Source of the DNA: Prolixibacter sp. NT017 | Lineage (GTDB): Bacteria > Bacteroidota > Bacteroidia > Bacteroidales > Prolixibacteraceae | NCBI RefSeq assembly: GCF_009617875.1 | Contig: NZ_BLAV01000001.1 | Coordinates: 3,348,001 to 3,412,000 of the forward strand | Length of the DNA: 64,000 nt | Reading direction: 5' to 3' | In this document: positions 30,642 to 37,804 of the stretch, in pieces | Layout: every line of letters begins with the position of its first letter | Position numbering within the stretch: position 1 is the stretch's first letter | Position numbers and translations under genes: made by a program | Notes under the pieces: model-generated | Databases searched by the model: none | What the model was told of the DNA's origin: nothing | What the model saw: only the letters and a program-made list of their open reading frames with translations

Positions 30642-31829
30642 TTACTCTACAATCTCAGTAACCTGACCAGCACCTACGGTACGACCACCCTCGCGGATTG
30701 CGAAACGCAGACCGAGGTTCAATGCTACCGGGTAAATCAGCTCAACAGTAATTGATACGTTGTCGCCAGGCATTACCATTTCTGTTCCTTCAGGAAGAGA
30801 AATTTCACCGGTTACGTCAAGCGTACGCAGATAGAACTGCGGACGGTATTTGTTGTGGAAAGGAGTGTGACGACCACCTTCTTCTTTCTTCAGTACGTAA
30901 ATCTCAGCTTTGAACTTGGTGTGAGGAGTGATTGAACCCGGCTTAGCCAGAATCATACCACGCTTGATTTCTTTCTTGTCAACACCACGCAGCAACAAAC
31001 CTACGTTGTCACCAGCCTGTCCGTCATCAAGAATCTTACGGAACATTTCAACTCCGGTACATACAGTCTTACGACCTTCAGCACCCAAACCAATCATCTG
31101 CAGCTCGTCACCAGTATGAACAACACCAGTTTCGATACGACCTGTAGCAACAGTTCCACGACCAGTAATAGAGAATACATCCTCTACCGGCATCAGGAAG
31201 TCTTTGTCGATGTCACGCGGAGGCAGCGGAATCCAAGTATCAACTGCATTCATCAGTTCCATTACTTTTTCTTCCCACTCTTCTTCACCGTTCAGTGCAC
31301 CCAAAGCAGAACCCTGAATAACAGGAGTATTGTCACCGTCGAATTCGTAGAATTCGAGCAGTTCGCGTACTTCCATCTCAACCAGTTCCAGCAATTCCTC
31401 ATCGTCAACCATGTCAACTTTGTTCATGAAAACAACGATACGAGGAACGTTTACCTGGCGAGCCAACAGGATGTGCTCACGAGTCTGAGGCATAGGACCA
31501 TCAGTAGCAGCTACTACAAGAATAGCTCCGTCCATCTGAGCAGCACCAGTTACCATGTTCTTAACATAGTCGGCGTGACCAGGACAGTCAACGTGCGCAT
31601 AGTGACGGTTCTCAGTCTGGTACTCTACGTGAGCAGTATTAATAGTAATACCACGCTCTTTTTCTTCAGGTGCATTGTCAATAGAATCGAATTCTTTTAT
31701 TTCAGACAATCCCTTTTTTGCCAAAACTTTAGTGATTGCAGCTGTAAGTGTTGTCTTACCGTGGTCCACGTGGCCAATGGTACCAATGTTCACGTGGTCT
31801 TTGGACCTGTCGTAATGTTCTTTAGCCAT
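30642..31829 (-). CDS. tuf: Elongation factor Tu
   Basis: A 395-residue EF-Tu with all GTPase motifs: P-loop GHVDHGKT (19-26), switch [14 protein letters not shown] (near 136) and GSAL. Domains 2 and 3 are intact, with the end [11 protein letters not shown]. It delivers aminoacyl-tRNA to the ribosome. It is the first protein gene after the tRNA-Tyr/Gly/Thr group and shares their promoter; codon use is strongly biased, as expected for a highly expressed gene. Confidence 0.99.
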   Translation of the reverse strand: MAKEHYDRSKDHVNIGTIGHVDHGKTTLTAAITKVLAKKGLSEIKEFDSIDNAPEEKERGITINTAHVEYQTENRHYAHVDCPGHADYVKNMVTGAAQMDGAILVVAATDGPMPQTREHILLARQVNVPRIVVFMNKVDMVDDEELLELVEMEVRELLEFYEFDGDNTPVIQGSALGALNGEEEWEEKVMELMNAVDTWIPLPPRDIDKDFLMPVEDVFSITGRGTVATGRIETGVVHTGDELQMIGLGAEGRKTVCTGVEMFRKILDDGQAGDNVGLLLRGVDKKEIKRGMILAKPGSITPHTKFKAEIYVLKKEEGGRHTPFHNKYRPQFYLRTLDVTGEISLPEGTEMVMPGDNVSITVELIYPVALNLGLRFAIREGGRTVGAGQVTEIVE

Positions 31830-31892
31830 AACTCCAAAAATTAGATAGTGTGTTTTAAATTTTCTATTTGTTAATCATCTAATCTTTTTACG

Positions 31893-31964
31893 AGCCGATG
31901 ACGAGAATTGAACTCGTGACCTCTTCCTTACCAAGGAAGCGCTCTACCCCTGAGCTACATCGGC
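31893..31964 (-). tRNA. tRNA-Thr (anticodon GGT)
   Basis: Cloverleaf on the minus strand: acceptor GCCGATG with CATCGGC, D arm with AGCTCAGGGGTAGAGC, anticodon stem CTTCC/GGAAG around loop TTGGTAA (anticodon GGT), and T loop TTCAATT. CCA is not encoded. Last of three tandem tRNAs before tuf. Confidence 0.96.
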
Positions 31965-31972
31965 AAAATTAG

Positions 31973-32045
31973 AGCGGGAGACGGGATTCAAACCCGCGAC
32001 CCTCAGCTTGGAAGGCTGATGCTCTATCAGCTGAGCTACTCCCGC
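31973..32045 (-). tRNA. tRNA-Gly (anticodon TCC)
   Basis: Acceptor GCGGGAG with CTCCCGC, D arm AGCTCAGCTGATAGAGC, anticodon stem TCAGC/GCTGA around CTTCCAA (anticodon TCC) and T arm CGGGTTTGAATCCCG. CCA is not encoded. Eight bases from tRNA-Thr. Confidence 0.96.
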
Positions 32046-32057
32046 AAAAATTTCACG

Positions 32058-32140
32058 TGGGGAGAGCAGGATTCGAACCTACGAAGGCATAAGCCAGCAG
32101 ATTTACAGTCTGCCCCAGTTGGCCACTTTGGTATCTCCCC
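32058..32140 (-). tRNA. tRNA-Tyr (anticodon GTA)
   Basis: Acceptor GGGGAGA with TCTCCCC, anticodon stem CAGA/TCTG around loop CTGTAAA (anticodon GTA), a long variable arm typical of class II tRNA-Tyr, and T arm GTAGGTTCGAATCCTGC. 83 bases, CCA not encoded. First RNA gene of the tuf operon. Confidence 0.96.
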
Positions 32141-32304
32141 AATTCAATAAAAATTCCGATGAACCTTAGCACTGTTTTCCTGACAAAATCAAGAGGTTTT
32201 AAACCAACAAAACACCTTCACCCATCTATCAAACAGTTATTTATCCCCGATAGTTACGTTTAATTCTAAGCTACCTGCCCAAACTACGCCCCTATACACA
32301 GAAC

Positions 32305-32341
32305 AAACCATTTCTAAGGAATTCCTCCTTAAAAATGGTTT
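32305..32341 (-). promoter_or_regulatory. Long leader hairpin at the start of the tRNA-tuf transcript
   Basis: Minus-strand sequence right after the promoter forms a 16-base-pair stem (AAACCATTTTTAAGGA with TCCTTAGAAATGGTTT, one G-U pair) and a 5-base loop; an AGGAGG-like run lies at the loop edge. No T-run follows, so it is not a terminator. It may protect the 5' end, guide processing of the long leader before tRNA-Tyr, or regulate the operon. Confidence 0.6.
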
Positions 32342-32342
32342 G

Positions 32343-32375
32343 CAAATGTAAAAATTTTTTTACCTAAAAAGCAAA
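32343..32375 (-). promoter_or_regulatory. Promoter of the tRNA-Tyr/Gly/Thr-tuf operon
   Basis: TTTG, 21 bases, then TACATTTG: an exact match to the Bacteroidota sigma-ABfr consensus (-33 TTTG, -7 TAnnTTTG). It lies about 200 bases before tRNA-Tyr and 20 bases beyond hpf in the same direction, so the operon has its own start. Confidence 0.8.
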
Positions 32376-32395
32376 TTTACCACACTTTTTTTAAA

Positions 32396-32698
32396 TTATT
32401 TAGCCTTTAGTTTTTCCTTGTATTTCTTGAGCTGACGACGCAACGCATCGATCGCCAAATCGGTCGCTTCCTCGAAGGTTCGGGCCTGCTTTTTGGCAAA
32501 GAGGTTTTCATTGGAAGGAACGGACAGTTTTATCTCCGATACTTTGTTTTCCTTTTCCTCGTCGTTTACCAGTTTCAGCACTATATCGGCACCGATAATC
32601 CCGTCAAAGAACAAGTCCAACTTGTTTACTTTTTTTTCACAAAATTCGATCAGCTTCTGATCGGCTTTGAAATGAACTGCTTGTACTTTAACGTCCAT
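32396..32698 (-). CDS. hpf: Ribosome hibernation-promoting factor, short form (HPF/YfiA)
   Basis: A 100-residue protein with the S30AE fold: MDVKVQAVHFKADQKLIEFCEKKVNKL at the start and the basic C-terminal helix FEEATDLAIDALRRQLKKYKEKLKAK. It lacks the long C-terminal dimerisation domain, so it is the short form, which binds the 30S decoding site in stationary phase and dimerises or silences ribosomes. 18 bases after the recombinase gene, hence probably the same transcript. Its position beside tuf is common in Bacteroidota. Confidence 0.92.
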   Translation of the reverse strand: MDVKVQAVHFKADQKLIEFCEKKVNKLDLFFDGIIGADIVLKLVNDEEKENKVSEIKLSVPSNENLFAKKQARTFEEATDLAIDALRRQLKKYKEKLKAK

Positions 32699-32716
32699 AA
32701 TAGATCCTCCATTCGT

Positions 32717-33601
32717 TTAAGCTCTGGGGTGAGCTTGTTTATAAACTTCTTTTAGCTTCTCAAAAGATGTATGGGTGTAGACTTGCGTCGCTGCCAGGTT
32801 AGCGTGTCCTAACAACTCCTTGATTGCATTCAGGTCAGCCCCATGATTCAAAAGATGCGTGGCAAAAGTGTGCCGCAGAATATGCGGACTTTTTTTATCG
32901 AGTGTGGTAACTTTAGCCAAATGTTTTTTCACAGAACGATAGACCAGCTTATCGTAAACCGGTTCACCGGCTGCTGTCATAAATAAAAAACAAGACCCTT
33001 CTCCGAAAAGTTCACGCCGTTCGGCAATATAGGCGGTTAAATCGCGATTTATTTCCCGTGGGTACGGAACCAACCGCTCCTTGTTTCTCTTCCCCAGAAC
33101 TTTCACCATACATTCGTTTAGGTTCAGATCTTCCGTTTTTATGGCTCGAAGTTCCGCCAAACGAATTCCGGTCCCGTAGAAGAGGCTTATCATGGCCTTA
33201 TCGCGCAAGCCTTCAAAATCATCACTGAAATACTTCCCGTCCAGCAACCGGTTGATTTCGGTTTCCTGAAGAAATGAAGGAAGACGCTTGCTCACCTTTG
33301 GCGCAATGACCCGATCCATAGGATTGGTCTCCAGCAACTCTTCCCGCATCATAAATCTGAAATAGGTCTTCAGCGTTGAAAGTTTCCGGTTCACCGTCCG
33401 GGCCGAAATATCCTGTTCCATCATGGAAATAATCCACTGTCTGACCAAGTGAAAATCGACCGCCTCTAAACAAAAATCCTCCACCAATTCATTCCCGAAA
33501 GAAATAAACTGATCGAGGTCTTTTTTATAGGCCGCCATCGTATGTGGCGAATAACGCTTTTCGTATTTCAGATAATTCAGAAATGATTCCTGATTAAACA
33601 T
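32717..33601 (-). CDS. xerC: Tyrosine recombinase XerC-type
   Basis: A 294-residue recombinase with an N-terminal SAM-like core-binding domain (about 1-85) and a catalytic domain. All six active-site residues are seen: R147 (GTGIRLAEL), K171 (LGKRNKER), H240 and R243 (HILRH), H266 (LGHAN) and the nucleophile Y275 (VYTH). Length and chromosomal setting, between rpsU and hpf, fit a XerC-type enzyme resolving chromosome dimers at dif rather than a phage or transposon integrase; no attachment repeats are nearby. XerC and XerD cannot be told apart with certainty from sequence alone. Confidence 0.9.
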   Translation of the reverse strand: MFNQESFLNYLKYEKRYSPHTMAAYKKDLDQFISFGNELVEDFCLEAVDFHLVRQWIISMMEQDISARTVNRKLSTLKTYFRFMMREELLETNPMDRVIAPKVSKRLPSFLQETEINRLLDGKYFSDDFEGLRDKAMISLFYGTGIRLAELRAIKTEDLNLNECMVKVLGKRNKERLVPYPREINRDLTAYIAERRELFGEGSCFLFMTAAGEPVYDKLVYRSVKKHLAKVTTLDKKSPHILRHTFATHLLNHGADLNAIKELLGHANLAATQVYTHTSFEKLKEVYKQAHPRA

Positions 33602-33680
33602 TGAAAAGGGTTAAGAGATTCTGAATTCAAGATACGAAAAAAATCGTACCCATTACACATGTCTCAGCCCTTAACATGCC

Positions 33681-33872
33681 TTAATCTTCCTCACGCTGCA
33701 TTTGCTGAATATAGATCGCTTTTTTAATCTCCGTGCGACGCTCAACCGAAGGTTTGGTATAAGCCTGACGGCTACGCAGTTCTTTTACTACTCCGGTTTT
33801 TTCAAATTTTCTTTTGAAACGCTTGAGAGCACGTTCGATGTTCTCTCCTTCTTTCAAGGGAATTACAATCAT
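33681..33872 (-). CDS. rpsU: 30S ribosomal protein S21
   Basis: A 63-residue S21: MIVIPLKEGENIERALKRFKRKFEKTGVV followed by the basic RSRQAYTKPSVERRTEIKKA. S21 helps initiation on the 30S platform; in Bacteroidota it is part of the set that hides the anti-Shine-Dalgarno sequence, matching the weak SD sites in this window. It has its own promoter. Confidence 0.96.
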   Translation of the reverse strand: MIVIPLKEGENIERALKRFKRKFEKTGVVKELRSRQAYTKPSVERRTEIKKAIYIQQMQREED

Positions 33873-33929
33873 ACCGTTTCCTTATTACTTATTTATTCGA
33901 GTTTCTTTATTATTCCTGATTTCGGGTCG

Positions 33930-33960
33930 CAAATTTATGAATATTCCGTTACGAATCAAA
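33930..33960 (-). promoter_or_regulatory. Promoter of rpsU
   Basis: TTTG, 19 bases, then TAAATTTG on the minus strand: a full match to the Bacteroidota consensus, 57 bases before the S21 start codon. It could also serve xerC and hpf by read-through. Confidence 0.75.
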
Positions 33961-34009
33961 CTGTCAGCACCAAATAATTAGCACCAACAACAAATTATGC
34001 TGCCGAAAA

Positions 34010-34930
34010 TTACGGCGCAAAGATAATGTAAGGTTGTAGTTTTTCAACTTTTTCAGGAAGGAAAATATCACCCAGCGCTTCGAAACCTTCGATCTTCCCC
34101 TCTTTTTCCCTTTTGTTCACTACTGCTTTGGCTTCACGGTAGCTGATATACGGATGACGGGCCAAATCGCCCAGCGAGGCAAAGTTGATTTGAATGGACC
34201 GCACAGAGTCCGCTGTTACCTTTAAATAAGGAACAGCCCGGTCGTAGTGTTCCGGCCTCAGACCATACACCTCCTTCAATTGCCCGGTGGAATAATAGCC
34301 CCCCAGCAGCCTGCGGTATCTTACAATTCGCCCGGCCAGCACCGGACCGATTCCCGGTAGTTTTTCCAAACTGACAGAATCAGCACGGTTTAAATCGACA
34401 ACCGGAATCACGTTCTCCGTTACCGAAACCGCCGCTCGCACCTCGCTCTTAGCACTTGCCACTAACGTACGGACAGGTTTAACCTCTGTACTTTTTGTAG
34501 CCCGAGGTGTTGCATCTTCTTTCATCCGGACAAAAGGAATAAGCTTTTCACTGACCGAATCGGGTAAACCATAGATTTTTCCAATATCTTCCGGTTTCCG
34601 AAAATGCCCTCCTTTTCGTAGATAGTTCACCCAGTTCGATGCCGATTTTTCCGCAATCCCCATTTCCACCAACTCTTTTCGGGAAACCTTGTTGGGATTG
34701 AACGGAACTGGATGTAGCTGGTACTCCTCCCGCAACAGACTGTCCTGCTTTTTCTGATAAGCTGCAACCTCTTCTTCCCATTCGGTGAAATCATATTTCG
34801 GAGATGGAACAATAACAGGCAACAACAGATTAATTGCTACCATTACCAATAAAACAGCAAGTAAAATCAAAACTCCGTTTTTCTCTCTTTTCGAGAAACT
34901 GAAATATGTACGCAGAAATGGAAATTTCAT
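34010..34930 (-). CDS. Membrane-anchored helix-hairpin-helix (ComEA-like) protein
   Basis: A 306-residue protein with one N-terminal membrane helix (about 18-40, NGVLILLAVLLVMVAINLLL) and three helix-hairpin-helix units behind it: about 77-130 (FNPNKVSRKELVEMG), 178-235 (VVDLNRADSVSLEKLPGIGPVLAGRIVRYR, with the classic LPGIG motif) and 248-302 (INFASLGDLARHPYI). ComEA-type proteins bind DNA in the periplasm during natural transformation. This one is longer than ComEA and repeats the module. DNA binding is likely; a competence role is not shown by the neighbours. Single gene, with no clear promoter element. Confidence 0.8.
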   Translation of the reverse strand: MKFPFLRTYFSFSKREKNGVLILLAVLLVMVAINLLLPVIVPSPKYDFTEWEEEVAAYQKKQDSLLREEYQLHPVPFNPNKVSRKELVEMGIAEKSASNWVNYLRKGGHFRKPEDIGKIYGLPDSVSEKLIPFVRMKEDATPRATKSTEVKPVRTLVASAKSEVRAAVSVTENVIPVVDLNRADSVSLEKLPGIGPVLAGRIVRYRRLLGGYYSTGQLKEVYGLRPEHYDRAVPYLKVTADSVRSIQINFASLGDLARHPYISYREAKAVVNKREKEGKIEGFEALGDIFLPEKVEKLQPYIIFAP

Positions 34931-34972
34931 AGATCAGATGTTCTGAATTGGCAACTTCTATATTAAAGTTAC

Positions 34973-35003
34973 AAAAAAAAGCTTCCTGTTAACCAGAAAG
35001 CTT
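34973..35003 (-). terminator. Terminator after the NSS transporter
   Basis: On the minus strand AAGCTTTCTG pairs with CAGGAAGCTT (one G-U pair), followed by seven or more T. Lies 24 bases beyond the transporter stop. Confidence 0.85.
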
Positions 35004-35027
35004 TTCCCGAAGGTTGATATTTTCAAT

Positions 35028-36377
35028 TTAGAATTTCAGAATCCCAAGACTATTCAAAAAGACAAAGGCGATGGCCACCGGCGCCAGAAACTTGATGATG
35101 AAATAATATAACTTAAAGAGTTTCTCGTGCCCACCTTCCCCTTCAACGCCATCTTTTACTACCGCCTTCTTAAGAATATAACCGGCAAAAATCGTAATCA
35201 ATAATCCGCCGAAAGGCAACAATATATTGGAGGAAACATAGTCGAACAAATCAAATGCTGTCTTATCAAACAGGGTATTATCTTTTAACGGACCATAGGA
35301 CAAGGCACTCAAAACTCCTAAAACACCAACTGTTGCCCCCGACAACCAGGTTGCTTTTTTACGGCTAATATTTAACTCCTCTGTGAAATAGGCCACAATC
35401 ACCTCCAGCAATGAAATAGAGGACGTAAGTGCGGCGATGACAAGCAGAACAAAGAATAACAATGCAAAGAAGTATCCTCCCGGCATCTGCTGAAAAATAT
35501 TAGGCAATGTAATAAACACCAGTTTAGGCCCGGCATCCGGCTCGATATTGAAAGCAAAAACCGCTGGGAAAATGGCAACTCCGGCCAACACGGCTATCAG
35601 TGTATCGGCTAACGAAACGGAAGCCGCAGTACTCATCAGTCTTTCCTTCCGGTTAATGTAGGAACCATAGGTTATAATGGTTCCCATCCCCAGACTAAGC
35701 GAAAAGAAAGCCTGGCCCAGGGCTTCCAAAACCGTGTTGGCACTCAGCTTGCTGAAATCGGGTTTGAATAGAAAATCCAGCCCTTCGCCTGCGCCGGGAA
35801 GCGTAATCGCTCTAATATCGAGGATAATGATGATCACCAGCAAAACCGGCATCAAAATCTTTGTATACTTCTCAATCCCTTTCTGAACACCTGCCACAAC
35901 AATCGCCGCTGTCAGAAAAAGAAAAATAAGCATCCAAACTACCGGCCAGACTGAACCTGAAACAAAATCGTTATACATCGCATTCAACTCTACCGGCGTT
36001 TTCCCCGCAAAGCCATTTTTAACGGCCTGAAGCGTGTATTCTAACGTCCATCCGGCTACGGCACTGTAGAAAGACAAAATAAGAAATGCAGCAGCTACGC
36101 CCATAATACCAACTGCCGGCCATCCGGTTTTCGGGGCAAGGAATTTAAAGGTACCGTAAGCATTTCGTTGAGCGCTTCTTCCAAGCGTCATTTCGGTTAG
36201 CATTAACGGGATACCAATCAGGATTATGAAAAACAGGTACATCAGGAAAAACGCTCCTCCTCCGTTTTCTCCCAGCACATAAGGAAATCGCCAAATGTTA
36301 CCCAGTCCGATGGCCGAACCGGCCGCTGCAGCGATAACTCCAAAGCGACTTGAAAAGCTGTCTCTGTTGCCTTGCAT
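35028..36377 (-). CDS. Sodium-dependent transporter, neurotransmitter:sodium symporter (NSS/SNF) family
   Basis: A 449-residue inner-membrane protein with about 11-12 helices. It begins with the NSS signature: FSSRFGVIAAAAGSAIGLGNIWRFPYVLGENGGGAFFLMY (key part AIGLGNIWRFPY), whose unwound first helix binds substrate and Na+. The AFFSLSLGMGTIITYGSY stretch is the TM6 equivalent. Family members take up amino acids with Na+. With the Na+-pumping decarboxylase in the same window, this suggests a cell that uses a sodium gradient. Substrate unknown. It is a single-gene unit. Confidence 0.92.
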   Translation of the reverse strand: MQGNRDSFSSRFGVIAAAAGSAIGLGNIWRFPYVLGENGGGAFFLMYLFFIILIGIPLMLTEMTLGRSAQRNAYGTFKFLAPKTGWPAVGIMGVAAAFLILSFYSAVAGWTLEYTLQAVKNGFAGKTPVELNAMYNDFVSGSVWPVVWMLIFLFLTAAIVVAGVQKGIEKYTKILMPVLLVIIIILDIRAITLPGAGEGLDFLFKPDFSKLSANTVLEALGQAFFSLSLGMGTIITYGSYINRKERLMSTAASVSLADTLIAVLAGVAIFPAVFAFNIEPDAGPKLVFITLPNIFQQMPGGYFFALLFFVLLVIAALTSSISLLEVIVAYFTEELNISRKKATWLSGATVGVLGVLSALSYGPLKDNTLFDKTAFDLFDYVSSNILLPFGGLLITIFAGYILKKAVVKDGVEGEGGHEKLFKLYYFIIKFLAPVAIAFVFLNSLGILKF

Positions 36378-36533
36378 AAGGTGGTCAGTGTTAGTTTGAA
36401 GAATGAGACTACAGGTAATCTCTATTTAGAATAAATAAAGTTATTTATAATCAAGTTATTATAGCGGGCAAATTTGTCACTTTTTTTCGAATTGCCCAAG
36501 AGCCTCCCCATGCTGCACAATGCACATAAACAC

Positions 36534-36558
36534 AAAAAAACCACCCGAAGGTGGTTTT
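36534..36558 (-). terminator. Terminator after fbaA
   Basis: AACCACC-TTCG-GGTGGTT with a stable UUCG tetraloop and seven T residues on the minus strand, 33 bases after the aldolase stop codon. Confidence 0.95.
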
Positions 36559-36590
36559 CATGATATAAGAGAAATAAGAAAATTTTGCTA

Positions 36591-37673
36591 TTAGTTGCGA
36601 TCCAAAGCGTTCAGTGCTTCGAAAGCTTCTTTCAGGCGATCGATGACACCTTGCTCACCGGCACGCAGCCATACACGAGGATCATAGTATTTTTTGTTCG
36701 GCTTTTCGTCACCTTCCGGGTTACCAATCTGTGATTGCAGGTAATCGTGGTTTTTAGCTTCGAATTCACGAACACCATTCCACATAGCCCACTGAGTATC
36801 GGTATCGATATTCATTTTGATAACACCATAACCGATAGCTTCGTGGATTTCTTCCGGCTTGGAACCTGAACCACCGTGGAATACAAAGTTAACCGGCTTC
36901 TTGTCTTCAAGACCCAGTTTTTCAGCAATGTAATCCTGAGAGTTTTTCAGGATAATCGGACGCAATACGACGTTACCCGGTTTGTAAACTCCGTGTACAT
37001 TACCAAATGAGGCTGCAACCGTGAAGTTCGGAGATACTTTGCTCAATTCAGTGTAAGCATAGTAAACGTCTTCCGGCTGAGTATACAGCAATGAGTTATC
37101 GATTCCGGTATTGTCAACACCGTCTTCTTCACCACCGGTGATACCCAACTCAATTTCAAGGGTCATACCCATTTTGCTCATGCGAGCCAGGTATTTTTTC
37201 GAAATCTCGATGTTTTCTTCCAGTGTCTCTTCTGACAGGTCGAGCATGTGCGAACTGAACAACGGTTTTCCGTATTGCTCGAAATGCTTTTCACCAGCAT
37301 CAAGCAAACCGTCAATCCAGGGCAACAGTTTTTTTGCTGCGTGGTCAGTATGAAGAATTACATGTACTCCGTATGCCTCAGCAACGGTATGAATATGTTT
37401 GGCAGCTGAAATTCCTCCAAGAATAGCAGCTTGCTGACCTTCGAGTTTCAACCCTTTACCTGCATAAAAAGAAGCACCACCGTTTGAAAGCTGGATGATG
37501 ACCGGTGAGTTAACAACTTTAGCAGCTTCCAATACTGCGTTAACTGTATCGGTTCCGGTTACGTTTACTGCCGGAAGAGCGAAGTTGTTCTCTTTAGCTA
37601 CTTTAAAAATGGTCTGAAGGTCTTCCCCGGTTACAACACCAGGCTTAATGTTTTCGAATAATTTTGCGCTCAT
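36591..37673 (-). CDS. fbaA: Class II fructose-bisphosphate aldolase
   Basis: A 360-residue zinc aldolase of the FbaA (class IIA) length. Zinc and catalytic motifs: HTDHAAKK (His and Asp ligands), the HGGSGSKPEEI loop, VHGVYKPGNV and the end KMNIDTDTQWAMWNG. It interconverts fructose 1,6-bisphosphate with the two triose phosphates in glycolysis and gluconeogenesis. Stand-alone gene with its own promoter and terminator. Confidence 0.97.
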   Translation of the reverse strand: MSAKLFENIKPGVVTGEDLQTIFKVAKENNFALPAVNVTGTDTVNAVLEAAKVVNSPVIIQLSNGGASFYAGKGLKLEGQQAAILGGISAAKHIHTVAEAYGVHVILHTDHAAKKLLPWIDGLLDAGEKHFEQYGKPLFSSHMLDLSEETLEENIEISKKYLARMSKMGMTLEIELGITGGEEDGVDNTGIDNSLLYTQPEDVYYAYTELSKVSPNFTVAASFGNVHGVYKPGNVVLRPIILKNSQDYIAEKLGLEDKKPVNFVFHGGSGSKPEEIHEAIGYGVIKMNIDTDTQWAMWNGVREFEAKNHDYLQSQIGNPEGDEKPNKKYYDPRVWLRAGEQGVIDRLKEAFEALNALDRN

Positions 37674-37750
37674 AGCTCTTATTTTACAGGTAGATGTAAC
37701 TTACTATAAATAACCTAATTCTCTTGGTTATCATGTTAAATAACCGGTTG

Positions 37751-37758
37751 CAAAGGTA
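37751..37758 (-). promoter_or_regulatory. -7 element upstream of fbaA
   Basis: TACCTTTG on the minus strand, an exact TAnnTTTG, 78 bases before the start codon. No convincing TTTG is seen at the -33 spacing. Confidence 0.5.
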
Positions 37759-37804
37759 CGAATAAAAAATGGAATAATGTTTTACAACACCTGTTAAAAC
37801 AACG

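Noticed and set aside
31116..31844. 242-codon frame opposite tuf
   Set aside because: Shadow of the strongly biased tuf codons, very rich in Asn, Thr, Phe and Val; no protein family recognised.
32717..33601. Tyrosine recombinase as a sign of a mobile element
   Set aside because: It is flanked by rpsU and hpf, has standard XerC length, and there are no attachment repeats, cargo genes or composition change.
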